Source of the DNA: Tipula vernalis
Taxonomy: Eukaryota; Arthropoda; Insecta; Diptera; Tipulidae
Direction of reading: 5' to 3'
Assembly: GCA_958295665.1 (NCBI GenBank)
Contig: OY282559.1
Location: forward strand, 133,961,241 to 134,025,240
Length of the DNA stretch: 64,000 bases
A program made the translations under genes and the position numbers. Position 1 is the stretch's first letter; each line of letters opens with the position of its first letter. Positions 45,390-56,133 of this stretch are shown piece by piece. The notes below the pieces were generated by a model that saw only the letters and a list, made by a program, of their open reading frames with translations, had not been told where the DNA came from and ran no database searches.

Positions 45390-47800
45390 TCGCCGTTTAT
45401 TGAGGAATTGAGAACCGGAACATGTCAATACCTGGTTCCGGTTTCTTTTATATGTGTGTGTGTTATCTTTAAATAAAACTCTTTTATTTATTTTATACTT
45501 CTGGTGTGATCACCACCACTGTGTGTATTTCTAATGTCATCCTTTTTCATGTTTCCAATGAAGTTTGTCTTCATTGGTTTTGCTAGGTTTACATTGTATA
45601 CTTATGCTAGGTTTACATTATGTATTTATATCCTAATACATCTTATATAATACATTACTTCTAGATGGTCCTTTGAGCCAATGTCGAAATTAATTCATCT
45701 TCGATTATAAAAATTAAATTCGTGACATACAATTTTTAAAAGCTGAGTTAAATTCACGCTAAAGTAATTTATCTTAGAAATATTGATATCGCGGATTTAA
45801 TTCATTCCCATAAACAGGTACATTACACACCTTCACGAAAAGTTACTAAAAAAATTTAAAAATTAATTAATTTCGCGCGGAGTTATTTCAATTTTTAAAA
45901 ATATTACAATTAATTCATTTTTTTCAGCGGAAATAATTCAGGGCCCTGATCTCGTAATATTAAAAACAAACAACGACAATTATAAATTTTATGGAACCTT
46001 TGGGGAACCGGAACCGAAACAGTAACAGGTTTCTATAACCGAACCGAAACTTGAAACATTTCAAGGGGTTTCACAGCTGTGGAAATTATTCGAAATTCGT
46101 CAGTTTACAATTTCTAAAATCAAAAAATTACGAAATTTGAAGTTTTAAAATGTAATCTCAAGAAAAAATTAATTTAAATTAGACTAGCAAATTTTCCAAT
46201 TTCATAATTCTTTGTTGAGGGTCAACTGTTGGAGTCAATACATTCTTCAATAATCCTTTTTTATGTCTCCAATAGAAGTTTGGTAGCCCACCATCTTTAC
46301 TAATTTTTGGTGGCACTTGACTCCGTAATGTTTAGTGCTGGATCAAGGTAAATTTCAATTTTCAAAAATCGACCAAACTGCGAGTTCTTACATAATCGCG
46401 AGTTCGTTCACAATTGGGTGTTCCGTTGTTTGCTTTATGTGTATAACAATGACACTGAGAAGAGGAAACCATTGCGCTTCACCAAGGTTCCTTAATTTTT
46501 TCCATCACACTTGGGGCGGGACACAAACAAATCATTGTGGAATGGTTCGAGGTTCATACTCCAAAGCTTATTGTAACATTATGTACTTGTTCTTAATCAA
46601 AATTGTTTTATTTTAGAGATTTTGAACATTACCATAAAAACTTAAATTTAGAAAATTCTGTTTAGTTTCCAAATTTTAAATCTAATTAAAACTAATTCGG
46701 GACCTATAAAATTTAAGTTTACAAAATTAGCATGAAGGCCTGAAATGAAAGGTTACATTTTTTTTTTTTAATTTTTCCATTCTCGAAATTCAGAATTGGT
46801 TTAGAAAAGATTCAGAAATTGTCGATTTAACAATTTTAAAACAAGAAAACATTACTTTATACATAATAGGCTACTGCAGGAGGATACACATCTATCTAGT
46901 TTTGACAACATTGAAATACCAGAAAGGTTATGTGAATGTTGTTTCAAAGTCAAATCTGTTTTGAATGGAATGCATAAAAATAAATAAATGAACTTACCAG
47001 CACAATTGCGAGCATATAAGGAATTGTGTTAGTAAACTCATTTATTTATTTTGCGCAGTCCAGCGATTAAGGACTAATAAAATTTTATTGAACTTGATAT
47101 GTTATTTCAAAATCCTAAGCCAGGAACATTAGTTTCGAACCGCTAGGCCATATAGAAAGGCTACCAAAAATGTCCAAACATTTTTTTTTGTCTAAAACTA
47201 CTTAGGCAAGAGCGTCCTCTATTCACAACAATGCGCTATAATTAGCATCCAATTTATGGGTTAAATTCGAAAACATCTATGCACATACCAGAATCCAGCT
47301 TCATTGCTATTGCAGTTTTCGAATTTCAAAAGTTCCAGACTAGGGAACTTTAGGGTCCAAAAACTCCTGGCCGTGGCCATCTTTCAAACTTTTACCACTT
47401 TATGCTATACTGGACAATATCTGTCTAACCGTAAAGAAATTGAACCACACAGAAATCGCCTATGTCAAATTTAATTAGAGGGATTATCAAGGATCCGCCA
47501 TATTTTAATAGTTGAAAATATCTCACGAGAACTGAACTCGAGCTTAGAGACCTTCAAAGCTAAACAAAATTGAGCCCACAACGCAATAATCCACAGTTTG
47601 TATTCCCATCGGGACCAATAAGGACCGATGAGAAAGGGTCTTAGATTTTGCGTATAAAAACGAAACCGTTTTGTGTGATTTTCGTGTCAAATCGTGGCAG
47701 ACGCAAATGTGGTGGTTCTGTGGGCCTCTGAACTTTACATTTTTGCCATAGAATAAACACGATTTCACCAACCGGGTTACGTCGGATCATCTCGGGCGAT
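45390..47800. other. AT-rich stretch with two related segments and a hairpin
   Basis: A word near 45540 (TCCTTTTTCATGTTTCCAAT) recurs diverged near 46253, both followed by GAAGTTTG, so 45480-45665 and 46210-46340 may be copies of one repeat. No gene was recognised. Confidence 0.4.
46982..47053. repeat. Imperfect hairpin
   Basis: AAATAAATGAACTTACCAGC pairs with the complement of 47028-47053 (about 22 of 26 positions) around a 14-base loop. It is probably a small fold-back element. Confidence 0.65.
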
Positions 47801-47860
47801 TGTTGCCTGTTGATGTTTTGCAGTAAATTTCTGAGCCAGGTAGTTTATAAAGCTCTAGTT

Positions 47861-48414
47861 TCATGCTGGAACTTTTTGTGACTTAATTATTGTATTATAG
47901 TCGAAATGAGTCTCGACTGCGGCAGTTTCGCGATCTGACGTTTGAGATAGTGTACCTTCGACCACATTATCCTTTTTGTGAATGTGTTGAATATCCGTGG
48001 TAAATTGAGAGATGAAATCTAAGTGATACGATTGTCTTGGATTTCGTTCCATTTTTGAATCAATTGCTCTTGTCAGAGGCTTGTGGTCGATGTAAATGGT
48101 GAAGTCCCGACCGTCGACAAAATATCGGAAATGTTTAATTTCCAGATATATTGCGAGGAATTCCCAGAAGCATCAGACAACTTCTTCGTGAAAAATCCCA
48201 GGGGCTCTCAACATCCTTCATTATACTGTTGTAGAACTGCGCCGACAGCAGAGTTTGATTCATCAATAGTAATGCTGTACTTTGTCTCATTCATGGGTTG
48301 TGAAAGTAAAATTATTCTCGACATTTCATTCTTTAGCTTATTAAGTGCATGCGGCCATTTTTCAGGCCAAGAGAAGTTTCTGGGTGTTTTGGGCATTTTG
48401 TGTAGTGCAGCCAA
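47861..48414 (-). pseudogene. CsRn1-type RT-RNase H junction and RNase H
   Basis: KTPRNFSWPEKWPHALNKLK and YSITIDESNSAVGAVLQQYN give the connection and the start of RNase H. A shifted frame near 48060-48190 reads TKKLSDASGNSSQYI and STVGTSPFTSTTSL, degraded catalytic blocks. The last frame, SYHLDFISQFTTDIQHIHKK and DNVVEGTLSQ, closes the domain where others have ADTLSR. Confidence 0.75.
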
Positions 48415-48419
48415 GAGCG

Positions 48420-48908
48420 AGTGAATTGGAGTGAGTATATCAGCAATTTTTGGTACGAATCGGTGGTAGTAGTTTACTATGCCGATAAATTGCTCTATTT
48501 GTTTGATTTTTTGGCGAGGTGAAAATTAAAGAAGGTAGAAGGCAGAATACCATTGGTGTTATTTTGAGGCTGAGGAAGTCAAGAGTGCTTGCACCGAAAA
48601 TACATTCTGAGCTCTTGATGCTAAAATCAAATTTTGATAACTATTGGAATAGTTGTTCTAAATGGAATTTTTGTAGGTCCTCATTTTGTGAGGCCACAGG
48701 TATGTCGTCGATATAAACAAAAACGAAGTCTCAGACCAAATATCATCCGGTTGAATTCGACAGGAATTAAATGGTATGCTCTGACAAGATCAATTTTTGA
48801 AAAAAAATGTCCAACCATGCAAGTGCATGGAGAAATTTTGAATGTGAGGATCCAATCCATGTATGTCGATGGTCGAGAAATCCAAAACCCTACCATGTGT
48901 TGAAACAC
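48420..48908 (-). pseudogene. CsRn1-type reverse transcriptase remnant
   Basis: HFFSKIDLVRAYHLIPVE is the block carrying the first catalytic Asp of gypsy reverse transcriptases. Downstream frames are shifted; FGLRLRF replaces the usual PFGLRNAxxTFQR. The YxDD region falls in a deletion or shift near 48550-48680 and was not found. Confidence 0.65.
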
Positions 48909-49009
48909 AGTAAATGCTGCGTTTAAGCGTTATCAATAGTGAAATGGATCGTAGTAGATGTATTAACTCATACCATAGAAGCATTGATTGAGAACTGTGT
49001 CTTTGGATC

Positions 49010-49210
49010 AATAAGCTTCTTGCGTTTTAAATCAACAGGGAGACCAAGTCTAGTTAGAAAATCGGTGCCAATGACTGAACAACTCACTGTGGTAAAATGA
49101 AAGCATGCATGAATGTTCTTTTAATTCCATTGTTAACCTGTACCCCAGTAGGCTGCTGTAGATACTGATTGCTGTGCCATTGGCGGCCGATAAGGGTAGT
49201 CTAGAATTTT
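49010..49210 (-). pseudogene. CsRn1-type protease C-terminal half
   Basis: One frame gives RLPLSAANGTAISIYSSLL, and a second gives SVIGTDFLTRLGLPVDLKRK. In this clade these blocks follow the DTGA active site, which is not visible here. The frame change near 49110 inactivates the enzyme. Confidence 0.65.
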
Positions 49211-49329
49211 TTAGTTTACAAGTGAAGAATTTTCGGAAAAGGATAATAGAGTACGCACCGTTTGGTTATATGTGTATGTAAGCCTTTTATTTTGGAATGC
49301 TTTTATCGATTTCCATCACCATTACGGTG

Positions 49330-49745
49330 ATCGGCTCTTTGAACTTATATGGCTTCGTGCATTTTTGAGCTAAAGCACCAAACTTTTAATGATACCAGCA
49401 AACATCTTGCCGGGTTTTTGAGTTGGTTCGATACCTGGACTGCGATTCAAACCCCCGGCCTCCCGACCACCTGCGAGATCGATTGGTCAATTTGGATAGC
49501 AAGACCTCAATCTTTATAATTCACTCTTAGCTGTCACGACTCGCAGAAGATGGACGGTTTCCATCGCGCTTTATTCAACTTATCTGCAGTTTTGGCCATT
49601 TCGTCTACGGGTTTGTCCTCTTCTTGCGGCATTAGCACGAGACGGATAAACTCTGGAAGCTTTCGAATCCACAACGATTTTATCATCTGTTGATTGAAGT
49701 TTGGTGAGCTCAGACATATAAATCTTCATGATTTCACATAAATTC
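49330..49745 (-). pseudogene. CsRn1-type gag remnant with Cys/His box
   Basis: The gag core reads SLWIRKLPEFIRLVLMPQEE and KPVDEMAKTADKL. Downstream, C-W-Y-H, one stop, then FGALAQKC and TKPYKFKEPITVMV fit the atypical Cys/His box described for CsRn1-type elements rather than the classical CCHC knuckle. One position is a stop. The box would bind RNA in the particle. Confidence 0.6.
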
Positions 49746-49751
49746 TTCCAT

Positions 49752-49900
49752 GGGCCAAATGACCCGTTGCGTTAGTTAGGCCAAATTATACATGTTTCTC
49801 GGTAAAAACAAAAACAAGAGAAGAGTAAATATTGAAAAATTTATTAGAATTAAAGGTTTAAAACGGGTCACTTGACCCGTCGTTGTAGGTTTAGTGTTAA
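49752..49900. repeat. GGGTCA-TGACCC palindromic words near a TTAA site
   Basis: GGGCCAAATGACCCG (49752-49766) and CGGGTCACTTGACCCG (49864-49879) are each followed by a similar word (GTTGCGTTAG and GTCGTTGTAG). The second is followed by TTTAGTGTTAA, ending in TTAA. I associate such ends with piggyBac-type MITEs, but the other TTAA boundary was not located. Confidence 0.4.
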
Positions 49901-50089
49901 ATTACTATTATTATTTCAATAAAATACGAATTTTGCGATTTTAACAAATTGGCAAAAAAAAACTGCCTCTATCACATTCTACAACAACTTCCATTTGGAT
50001 TGAAGATCAAAAATTGCAAAAAAACACAATTTTTCAAATTTCTCACTAAACTCGGTCGATTGACCCATGTAGTGGTACGAGCGGTTTGC

Positions 50090-50300
50090 AAGAGGATATT
50101 ATATTTTCAATTGTCGAATACATATGAGGAAATATGTAATATTCTTTCATGCGATTGTAAGTTCGAAACAGGCCCTGGTGACCTCCAAGAGGAGATGTAT
50201 GAAATTCTGGTACAAGTTGGTTTATTTCTGTTTCTTCATTTAAATATTTTATGTTACCTTTTTCATGCTTACGAGATTGATTCTCATCTGGTTTATTCAA
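50090..50300 (-). pseudogene. Gypsy H integrase zinc-binding region
   Basis: LVPEFHTSPLGGHQGLFRTY and NRMKEYYIFPHMYSTIENII with SSC give the two His and the first Cys of the HHCC domain. The second Cys and the whole catalytic core are lost, because the sequence passes directly into an LTR-end-like word at 50068-50089. Confidence 0.8.
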
Positions 50301-50479
50301 GACTATTGTTCATTATTAACGAAGGACTCTCTACGCTATTTGTATTATTTAAATGAAAATCGAGAGATTCAGGGCAACCGGATTTTTGGGTTGATGTAAA
50401 AGTTTGGATTATATTTGAATTGCCTAGCGATGAAGAAGCCAAAGTTGTACTCATTTTAGGGTCGTCATTCATTTATGGA

Positions 50480-50900
50480 GATCCTACTTAGCGCATCGGC
50501 GTTTCTGTTTTTTGTACCAGGTTTATGTAAAATTGTATAATCATAGTCATCCATTTTAATTCTCTATCGCTCCATCAAGCGTGAGGATGGGTTTTTCAAA
50601 TTACATAACCAAATCAGCTTTTTGTGATCCTTAACAATTGAAAATTTGTTACCATACAAATATGGCCGAATATGACTTACCGACCACACAATGGGCAAGC
50701 AACTCCTTCTCAGTCGTTGCATAGTTTAATTCGGCTTTGTTTAGGGTGCGGCTTGCAAATGGAATGGGAAGATCATGAGATTCAACAAGCTGTGCTAAAA
50801 CGGAACCAATCGCGAACAATAGCATTTTTTAATATGTTAAACGAATTCTGGCACAATGCGTTCCAGACGAAAGTTTGATTCTGCTTCAATAATGAAGTAA
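50480..50900 (-). pseudogene. Gypsy H RNase H
   Basis: One frame reads IPFASRTLNKAELNYATTEK and ELLA, carrying the second catalytic residue. A shifted frame gives IVKDHKKLIWLCNLKNPSSR and MRWRIKMDDYDYTILHKPGT with KNRNADALS. The TDH residues read KDH here. Single-base shifts break the domain. Confidence 0.75.
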
Positions 50901-50909
50901 GTGGTTTCG

Positions 50910-51720
50910 CTAAACCAGCAAAATTTGGAATATATATATATAACCAAACCCAACTAAACCTAAGAAAGATTTGATATATCCGTTGTGTTTTGAGGGATTG
51001 GAAAATTGTCGACGACTATAATTTTTATTTTCATCCGGTCTAATGCCGTTGGGAGTCACTATGTGTCTAAGGTAAGTAATTTCTTCCCTTAGAAATTTAT
51101 ATTTTTCCAGATTAAGTTTTAGGTTGAATTTACGAATTCGATCAAAAACTCCTCTAAGTCTTTTATTATGTTCTGCGAGTGAAGAATAAGATCCAAAAGT
51201 GACAATATCATCTAAATAGACTAAGCATTTGATATTGTTTAGTCCACTTAGGACATTATTTATCATGCGTTGAAATGTCGATGGGGCACCTTTTAAACCA
51301 AACGGCATTCGAACAAATGGAAGCAGTTTTTTCTCTATCCGATTTTTCCAGATTTATTTGGTGATAGCCGCTATAAGGATCAAAAGACGAGAAATATTGC
51401 ACACTTCCAAGTTTATCCAAAATATCCGAAATATTTGGTAAAGGGAAGATATCATCAATGGTTACATTGTTGAGCCTACGATAATCAACAACCACATACC
51501 ATTTCTTTTGATTGCTGGTGGTTTTTTTTTTGACACAACCAAGTAATGGAAAATTCCAAGGACTTACACTATTTTGAATAATTTCATCCTTGAGCATTTG
51601 GTTTATTTGCTTTTGAATTTCCAATTTTATAGAATGGGACTGTCGATATTGCCGTACGTGTATAGGTTTTACATTAGGTAGTGTACGAACATGATGAGTA
51701 TTGACACTTGTTGAAGTCAA
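50910..51720 (-). pseudogene. Gypsy H reverse transcriptase
   Basis: The first frame has IQKQINQMLKDEIIQNSVSP, KKWYVVVDYRRLNNVTIDDI and FPLPNISDILDKLGSVQYFS with SFDPYSGYHQI. This is the fingers and first catalytic Asp. A frameshift near 51300 leads to MPFGLKGAPSTFQRMINNVL and CLVYLDDIVTFG, with the intact YLDD site, then KFLREEITYLRHIV. A further shift near 50990 reaches IKSFLGLVG. Nearly all of the polymerase is present. Confidence 0.88.
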
Positions 51721-51783
51721 AACGTCGCCTTCGAGAAGGAAAATATCGTTATATTCCCAAATTATTTCATTTATAGTGCGATA

Positions 51784-52264
51784 TTATTCTGTATTCAAGT
51801 GCTTTAAATCTATTAAAGAAGAGAGAGTGTCTAACCTATTATCAATGACGTTATTCCATTTTTGTACTTGATAAATATAGTATTTGTTTAAAGGTTCAAC
51901 TGTAATGTTGAAATCGGTTAGAGTATCTTCATCTTCAGAAATATTTATGATAGAGATGGGCATAGAATTTTTTTTAATTTTATGAATTGAATTCGATGTG
52001 AATACGGAAAGTGCTATCTCCTGTGACAATCAGACGAATTCTGACTTATCAACAGAGTTAACTGTCACTGTAATGATGTTCTCTTGGGATAAACTTAACG
52101 GGAACAACTTGTTTTAAAAAATCAATATTGCATTTATAATTATTGAAAAAGTTTAAGCCAATAATACCTGTACAAGTTATGGGGAAAGAATCAGATACTA
52201 CTCGAGAGTACACTCGAGAGTACACTCTTGTATATGATGGTTCATACGTTTGCAATAAGCACAA
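51784..52264 (-). pseudogene. Gypsy H protease end and linker
   Basis: SFPITCTGIIGLNFFNNYKC and NIDFLKQVVPV match the C-terminal half of a retropepsin (the GxxGxDF region, with Asp changed to Asn). The linker frame at 51784-52029 has FNITVEPLNKYYIYQVQKW and leads toward the reverse transcriptase. The active-site DTGA lies above 52264 and was not seen. Confidence 0.65.
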
Positions 52265-52289
52265 CGAATTACTGAAAATGATTTAATTG

Positions 52290-52557
52290 ATTTGACCTGA
52301 TTGTTTTTCTTCTAATAGCACTGATTAATTTCATGACCCACTTTACGACACAACTGACAAATTTTTTTATGTTGTGTTTTTGGAGTAAAAGAGGAAGGCT
52401 CTGGTGTGCGAATTTTAGAACAATGTTTAAGGATAGTTTCTTCCTGGATTGCCTGATTTACGGCTTCGTTTAGCTTTGATCTAGATTGATCTAGATCCTT
52501 CTGGAATAAATGAAGGGTAATATGTGCATTAAGATCTCGTATTGTTTTAGCTGATGA
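52290..52557 (-). pseudogene. Gypsy H gag, downstream portion with zinc knuckle
   Basis: Starting at the insertion boundary the frame reads SSAKTIRDLNAHITLHLF, QKDLDQSRSKLNEAVNQAIQ and then CQLCRKVGHEINQC, a standard CX2CX4HX4C knuckle. A stop follows two residues later. The frame is continuous with the upstream portion if the insertion and one TT are removed. Confidence 0.8.
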
Positions 52558-52899
52558 TTCACTGAAAGAAATGATTGCTCATATTGATTACAATAGGTAT
52601 GAAATTGAGCAAAAAAGCTGCTTAAATATGCGCTAAGCAAAGTTTGTCTCATTTAGAGAATAATTTTAAAAAAACCTTGATAATTCATGGTTTACAAAAA
52701 TGCTAAAATTGAGAAATAAATATATAATCGAAGTAAAGTACGATTCTTCATTTAAATCTAATACTCTTAATATCAAAATTTTGTAGTTTATAAATTGTAA
52801 ATGTGTTCAAAAAAGTAATCTCAATTCATGAAAGTGTAGCTTGTTTTTAAGAATAAAAAAATTAATTTAGGAATAATATGTTTGCAAATCATCAATAGT

Positions 52900-53420
52900 T
52901 TTTATTACGTTTGCTCAAAATATGAATAATTTTGTAATAATTGAGACTAAAGTGATCAAGATTATATTTTTTTTTCTGCTTGATTGATGAAAAATTATAT
53001 TCATGTTGATGTTAATATTCATAAATGATAAGAAAATTCTCTTGATAAGAAATCATTTGAGAACAACATTCATGTCATTTGAGCTTACTGTACATGACTT
53101 GAGACTAAAATTCACAAAATTTGAGCGAGTGAGTTTTCATTTGAGACGAAAAGCAGTAATATTAAGAAAAGTTTCCTCAAGTTGAGACTAAAAATCATAA
53201 AAATTTGACAGGATATGATATCATTTGAGATGAAGGGCAATGTTATTGAAACTACTGTTCTCAATTTGACATGTTGGGTAAGGTTTGTTTTGAGAATACA
53301 GAAGATGTTATTGAAACCAGAATTCTCAATTTGAGATGTTGGTTGATTTTAGAATACAGTAGAAATTATTTGAGACTCCACTTCACATTTTGAGACTATG
53401 ATTTCCATTCTCGTATTCTT
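52900..53420. repeat. Subterminal TTTGAGAC motif field
   Basis: Copies of (C/T)TTGAGAC or TTTGAGATG occur near 52941, 53099, 53141, 53182, 53225, 53332, 53370 and 53390, nearly all in one orientation. TTCTCAA variants lie between them. A few relatives (TTTGAGAATAAATG near 56840, TTTGAGTATT near 57181) lie toward the other end. They are candidate transposase-binding sites. Confidence 0.65.
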
Positions 53421-53798
53421 GTATCAGAAATATTGACGATTATTATATGGTTAGTAATTCTCCATTTAAGAATAAAATATTTCCATAGTGAGCGTTTAAA
53501 TGTTAATAAAAATAAATACATAAAATACTTGATTTAATTATTTTTTTTACTATTTATTTATTAAAATAAAATAAATTATTTATTATTATAATCAAACATA
53601 ACGTAATGTTCTTATTCTAATTTATTATTAAATAATAATAAGTTTATAATTTTTACATATAATTTTGTATATTTTATGTAAATTTTGTATATTACAATAA
53701 ATTATATTTTGCATATGGTTTTCCATTCTTAGTTTTCCTCAATATTGTTAATTTTAAAACTACTTCATTTAATTTAAAAATCTGGTAGGTACTCTAGT

Positions 53799-54072
53799 AA
53801 TTTTTAATTTTTAATATGTTCCGAAGATTGTAAGAGAATTCAATCCAGTTTCGAACTGATGAGCTTATGATTATGAAAAAATCAATCCTCTCATCAGGCC
53901 GCGGCGACTGGACTGACTATACCACAATTTACATTCTATATATACAGAATGTCCTGTGCTTTATGTACTAGCGAATCGTACTAATACAGATAAATTCAAT
54001 TACAATTTTTTCTTCTTCACGACAATCTCGAATTCTCTTACAATCTTCGGAACATATTAAAAATTAAAAATT
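53799..54072. repeat. 43-bp perfect inverted repeat enclosing a tRNA-like segment
   Basis: Arms at 53799-53841 and 54030-54072 are exact complements; the right arm begins GAATTCTCTTACAATCTTCG. The left arm directly adjoins the tRNA-like segment on the minus strand. The simplest reading is two SINE tails in opposite orientation, one of which keeps its tRNA-like head. Confidence 0.8.
53846..53925 (-). ncRNA. tRNA-derived SINE head (candidate)
   Basis: The complement has GTGGTATAGTCAGTCC, a fair A-box (TAGTCAGTCCAG), about 50 bases later CAGTTCGAAACTG, a B-box with a short T-stem and TTCGAAA loop. The distance fits an RNA polymerase III promoter. It is followed by the 43-bp tail. It does not fold into a full tRNA, so I call it SINE-like rather than a tRNA gene. 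Confidence 0.45.
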
Positions 54073-54590
54073 AAATAAATAGAATTCTGTCTATTAGCCG
54101 GTTTTCGTTGAATTACCGTTCGTAAATACTAAAATGTTTCTACGTGTTAATAAAAAAAAAACACATTTAAAAGTGTCGTAAGACCGGTAGCATATTTAGA
54201 AATTACAACAATTAATTAACATTCAACAAAAATTAAAAAGTACTCTAGTAATGTTTTTTCAGTTAAATATATTTTGTAATGATTTTGTTTGTTGCTATGT
54301 TTTGTGCAATTACAATTACTTCATTATTCTCAACTAAAATATGTTTTATATTATACAGTTTTATTTCTAAATTATTATTTTAATAAAAATATAATTATCA
54401 ATTCATACGAGTAATATCAATTAATAATAATCTAATCTAATTCATGATTGTTTTAATTGATAAATAATTATCAATATTAATAATTAATATAATTTAAATT
54501 AATTTTTAATTCATTTACAGTCATTTAAAAATTTGTTATTTTATAAAAAAATTGTTTTATGAATGTCCATACCTTGACCGATTCAAACGG

Positions 54591-55140
54591 TTATTTTTTG
54601 TCGAAGACGAAGAACAGTTTAAAGCAACAATCGACAGCGGCCATCAAAGAAGAAAATTTGTAGAGAATACCATCAAACACCGTAACGTATTCCCATTCTG
54701 TATCCCGTCCCACTGCCATCACCAAAGATAGATTTTCAAAATCTATATCGACCTGGAAAAAAATTACTATATTATTATAAGTATAAATTAAATATGAAAA
54801 TATGCCCCTTCCTACCAGTCTAAACACTTTGTCCGATTTAAAAAGGCTCCACTCGTTCAGAAAACTAGTAATTTTTACGATGGCGAGCTTAATCTGTGTA
54901 GTTCCTCTCGTCTTCCCACAAATGTTGACTGCCACTTCAACTCGACGGCTTCCCACGGTTCGTGAAAGCAACTTAGCCACTTCTTGTTCGCTAAATGCGT
55001 TTCACTTACCTTAACTTCACTTGTAAATTTTGATGACTCGTCTGCCAAATAAATTCATTTTAATAATTTTCATAAATTTTAAAATATTTTAATTAAGTAT
55101 TCAATATTCACCTGATGATTTAGAACTTCGGCGTTTACGG
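54591..55140 (-). CDS. Unrecognised spliced gene inside the CACTA-like element
   Basis: The last exon is 54591-54752, ending FDKK at a TAA. An intron at 54753-54815 (63 nt, GTAGGA...TTTTTTTCCAG) joins it in phase to the exon at 54816-54990. Across the join the peptide reads LFKSDKVFRL then VDIDFENLSLVMAVGRDTEW. Further parts include SRRVEVAVNICGKTRGTT and FSSLMAAVDCCFKLFFVF. Upstream, a 70-nt intron (55042-55111, GTGAAT...TTGGCAG) separates 55112-55140 from 55010-55041. Only 19 nt with GT...AG ends lie between 55010 and 54990, too short for an intron, so the start is damaged or misread. No ATG is assigned. The style resembles a multi-copy arthropod protein family I only vaguely recall. The function is unknown. 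Confidence 0.5.
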
Positions 55141-55926
55141 CTGGTAAATATACCTCACTTTAGATAGGTTTTTTGAGGTTAGATTTTTTTTTTCTTTTTT
55201 AAACCCCTAACGATATCAAAAACTAGACTTCTTGACGAATTTTTTCGTGTGCTCAAAAAATTGTTTTCCCCAAAATTGAAATGGGCAGAGGAGAGGGGTG
55301 GCCGATTTGAAAAGGAATTCCCCATATATAAAAATAAAATATTTTTTAACACAAGTCTTCACTGATTGAATTCTTCAAACAAACTGAATGAAAACAAGAG
55401 ATAAATGTAATTGATATGTTGTTCCAACGATAGTATGAATAGTAGGTATTCTCAAAAACATAAGTTAATTCAGTTTCAAATTATTGATGTTATTCTCAAT
55501 TTAAGGATAAGGCAAGAAAAACCTGCATGAATGTACGTATTTAGTTTCATATTGATATTAGTATACATCACTGGAGTATATAATGTATTTATATAATTCA
55601 TTTCATTGGGTATGTATCATCTTAAACTGAGACTACTACAGTCAAATTTAGTAGTTGTAAACTGTTGATTAAATTAAAATTATGAATAATGCTAAGAAAT
55701 GAAAAATTAAATTCTTGATGTGATTCTAGTTATGCATACCTATATGAACACGTTTCTTTATACAGATTGAGCAATGCTGAATAACAACTATGAAAACCAT
55801 CTGTACTTATTTATAATTTAATGATTAATTGGCGCATATGTAAATAAATGGAATATGTTGTTCCTAAATCACTATGCATATTATAATTTTAATCCGTTTA
55901 TGTGTTTTTTACCATTATCTATTTCA

Positions 55927-56133
55927 CTACAAATGATATGAGTGCAGTTTCAAACAAAACATTTCAATGGCTTCCATTGCCGTTCTGCGGATTTCGATAT
56001 TGAAACCATTAATGGAAATTGGCCAGTTGGTCAATAGGTGGTGAATCTCAATGTAACAATTATAGTATCTAAACATCATTCCATTTATACCAGGACAGAG
56101 ATTTTGTATAACATTTTTTCCGATATTCGACAA
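55927..56133 (-). CDS. Possible further exon of the CACTA-like element
   Basis: A 68-codon minus-strand frame with higher GC than its surroundings reads NIGKNVIQNLCPGINGMMFR and INGFNIEIRRTAMEAIEM. I recognise no family. No strong splice sites were placed. It lies upstream of the 54591-55140 gene on the same strand, so it might belong to it. Confidence 0.25.
   Translation of the reverse strand: MSNIGKNVIQNLCPGINGMMFRYYNCYIEIHHLLTNWPISINGFNIEIRRTAMEAIEMFCLKLHSYHL

Larger units (their letters stand above)
47861..49745 (-). mobile_element. Ty3/gypsy relic, CsRn1-type
   Basis: From 49745 down on the minus strand: gag (49500-49745), an unusual Cys/His box (about 49330-49400), protease end (49010-49190), reverse transcriptase (48420-48908), and the start and end of RNase H (47861-48414). 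The protease-to-RT wording (AANGT, GTDFL, LKRKKLID) and the gag box are those of the CsRn1 clade. Integrase is absent below 47861. The sequence is broken by many shifts and is old. Confidence 0.75.

Noticed and set aside
53846..53925. Functional tRNA gene
   Set aside because: A- and B-box words are present, but no full cloverleaf or acceptor stem could be formed; kept as SINE-like only.
54802..55014. Plus-strand frame opposite the unknown spliced gene
   Set aside because: It is a shadow of the minus-strand exon, which has matching splice sites.
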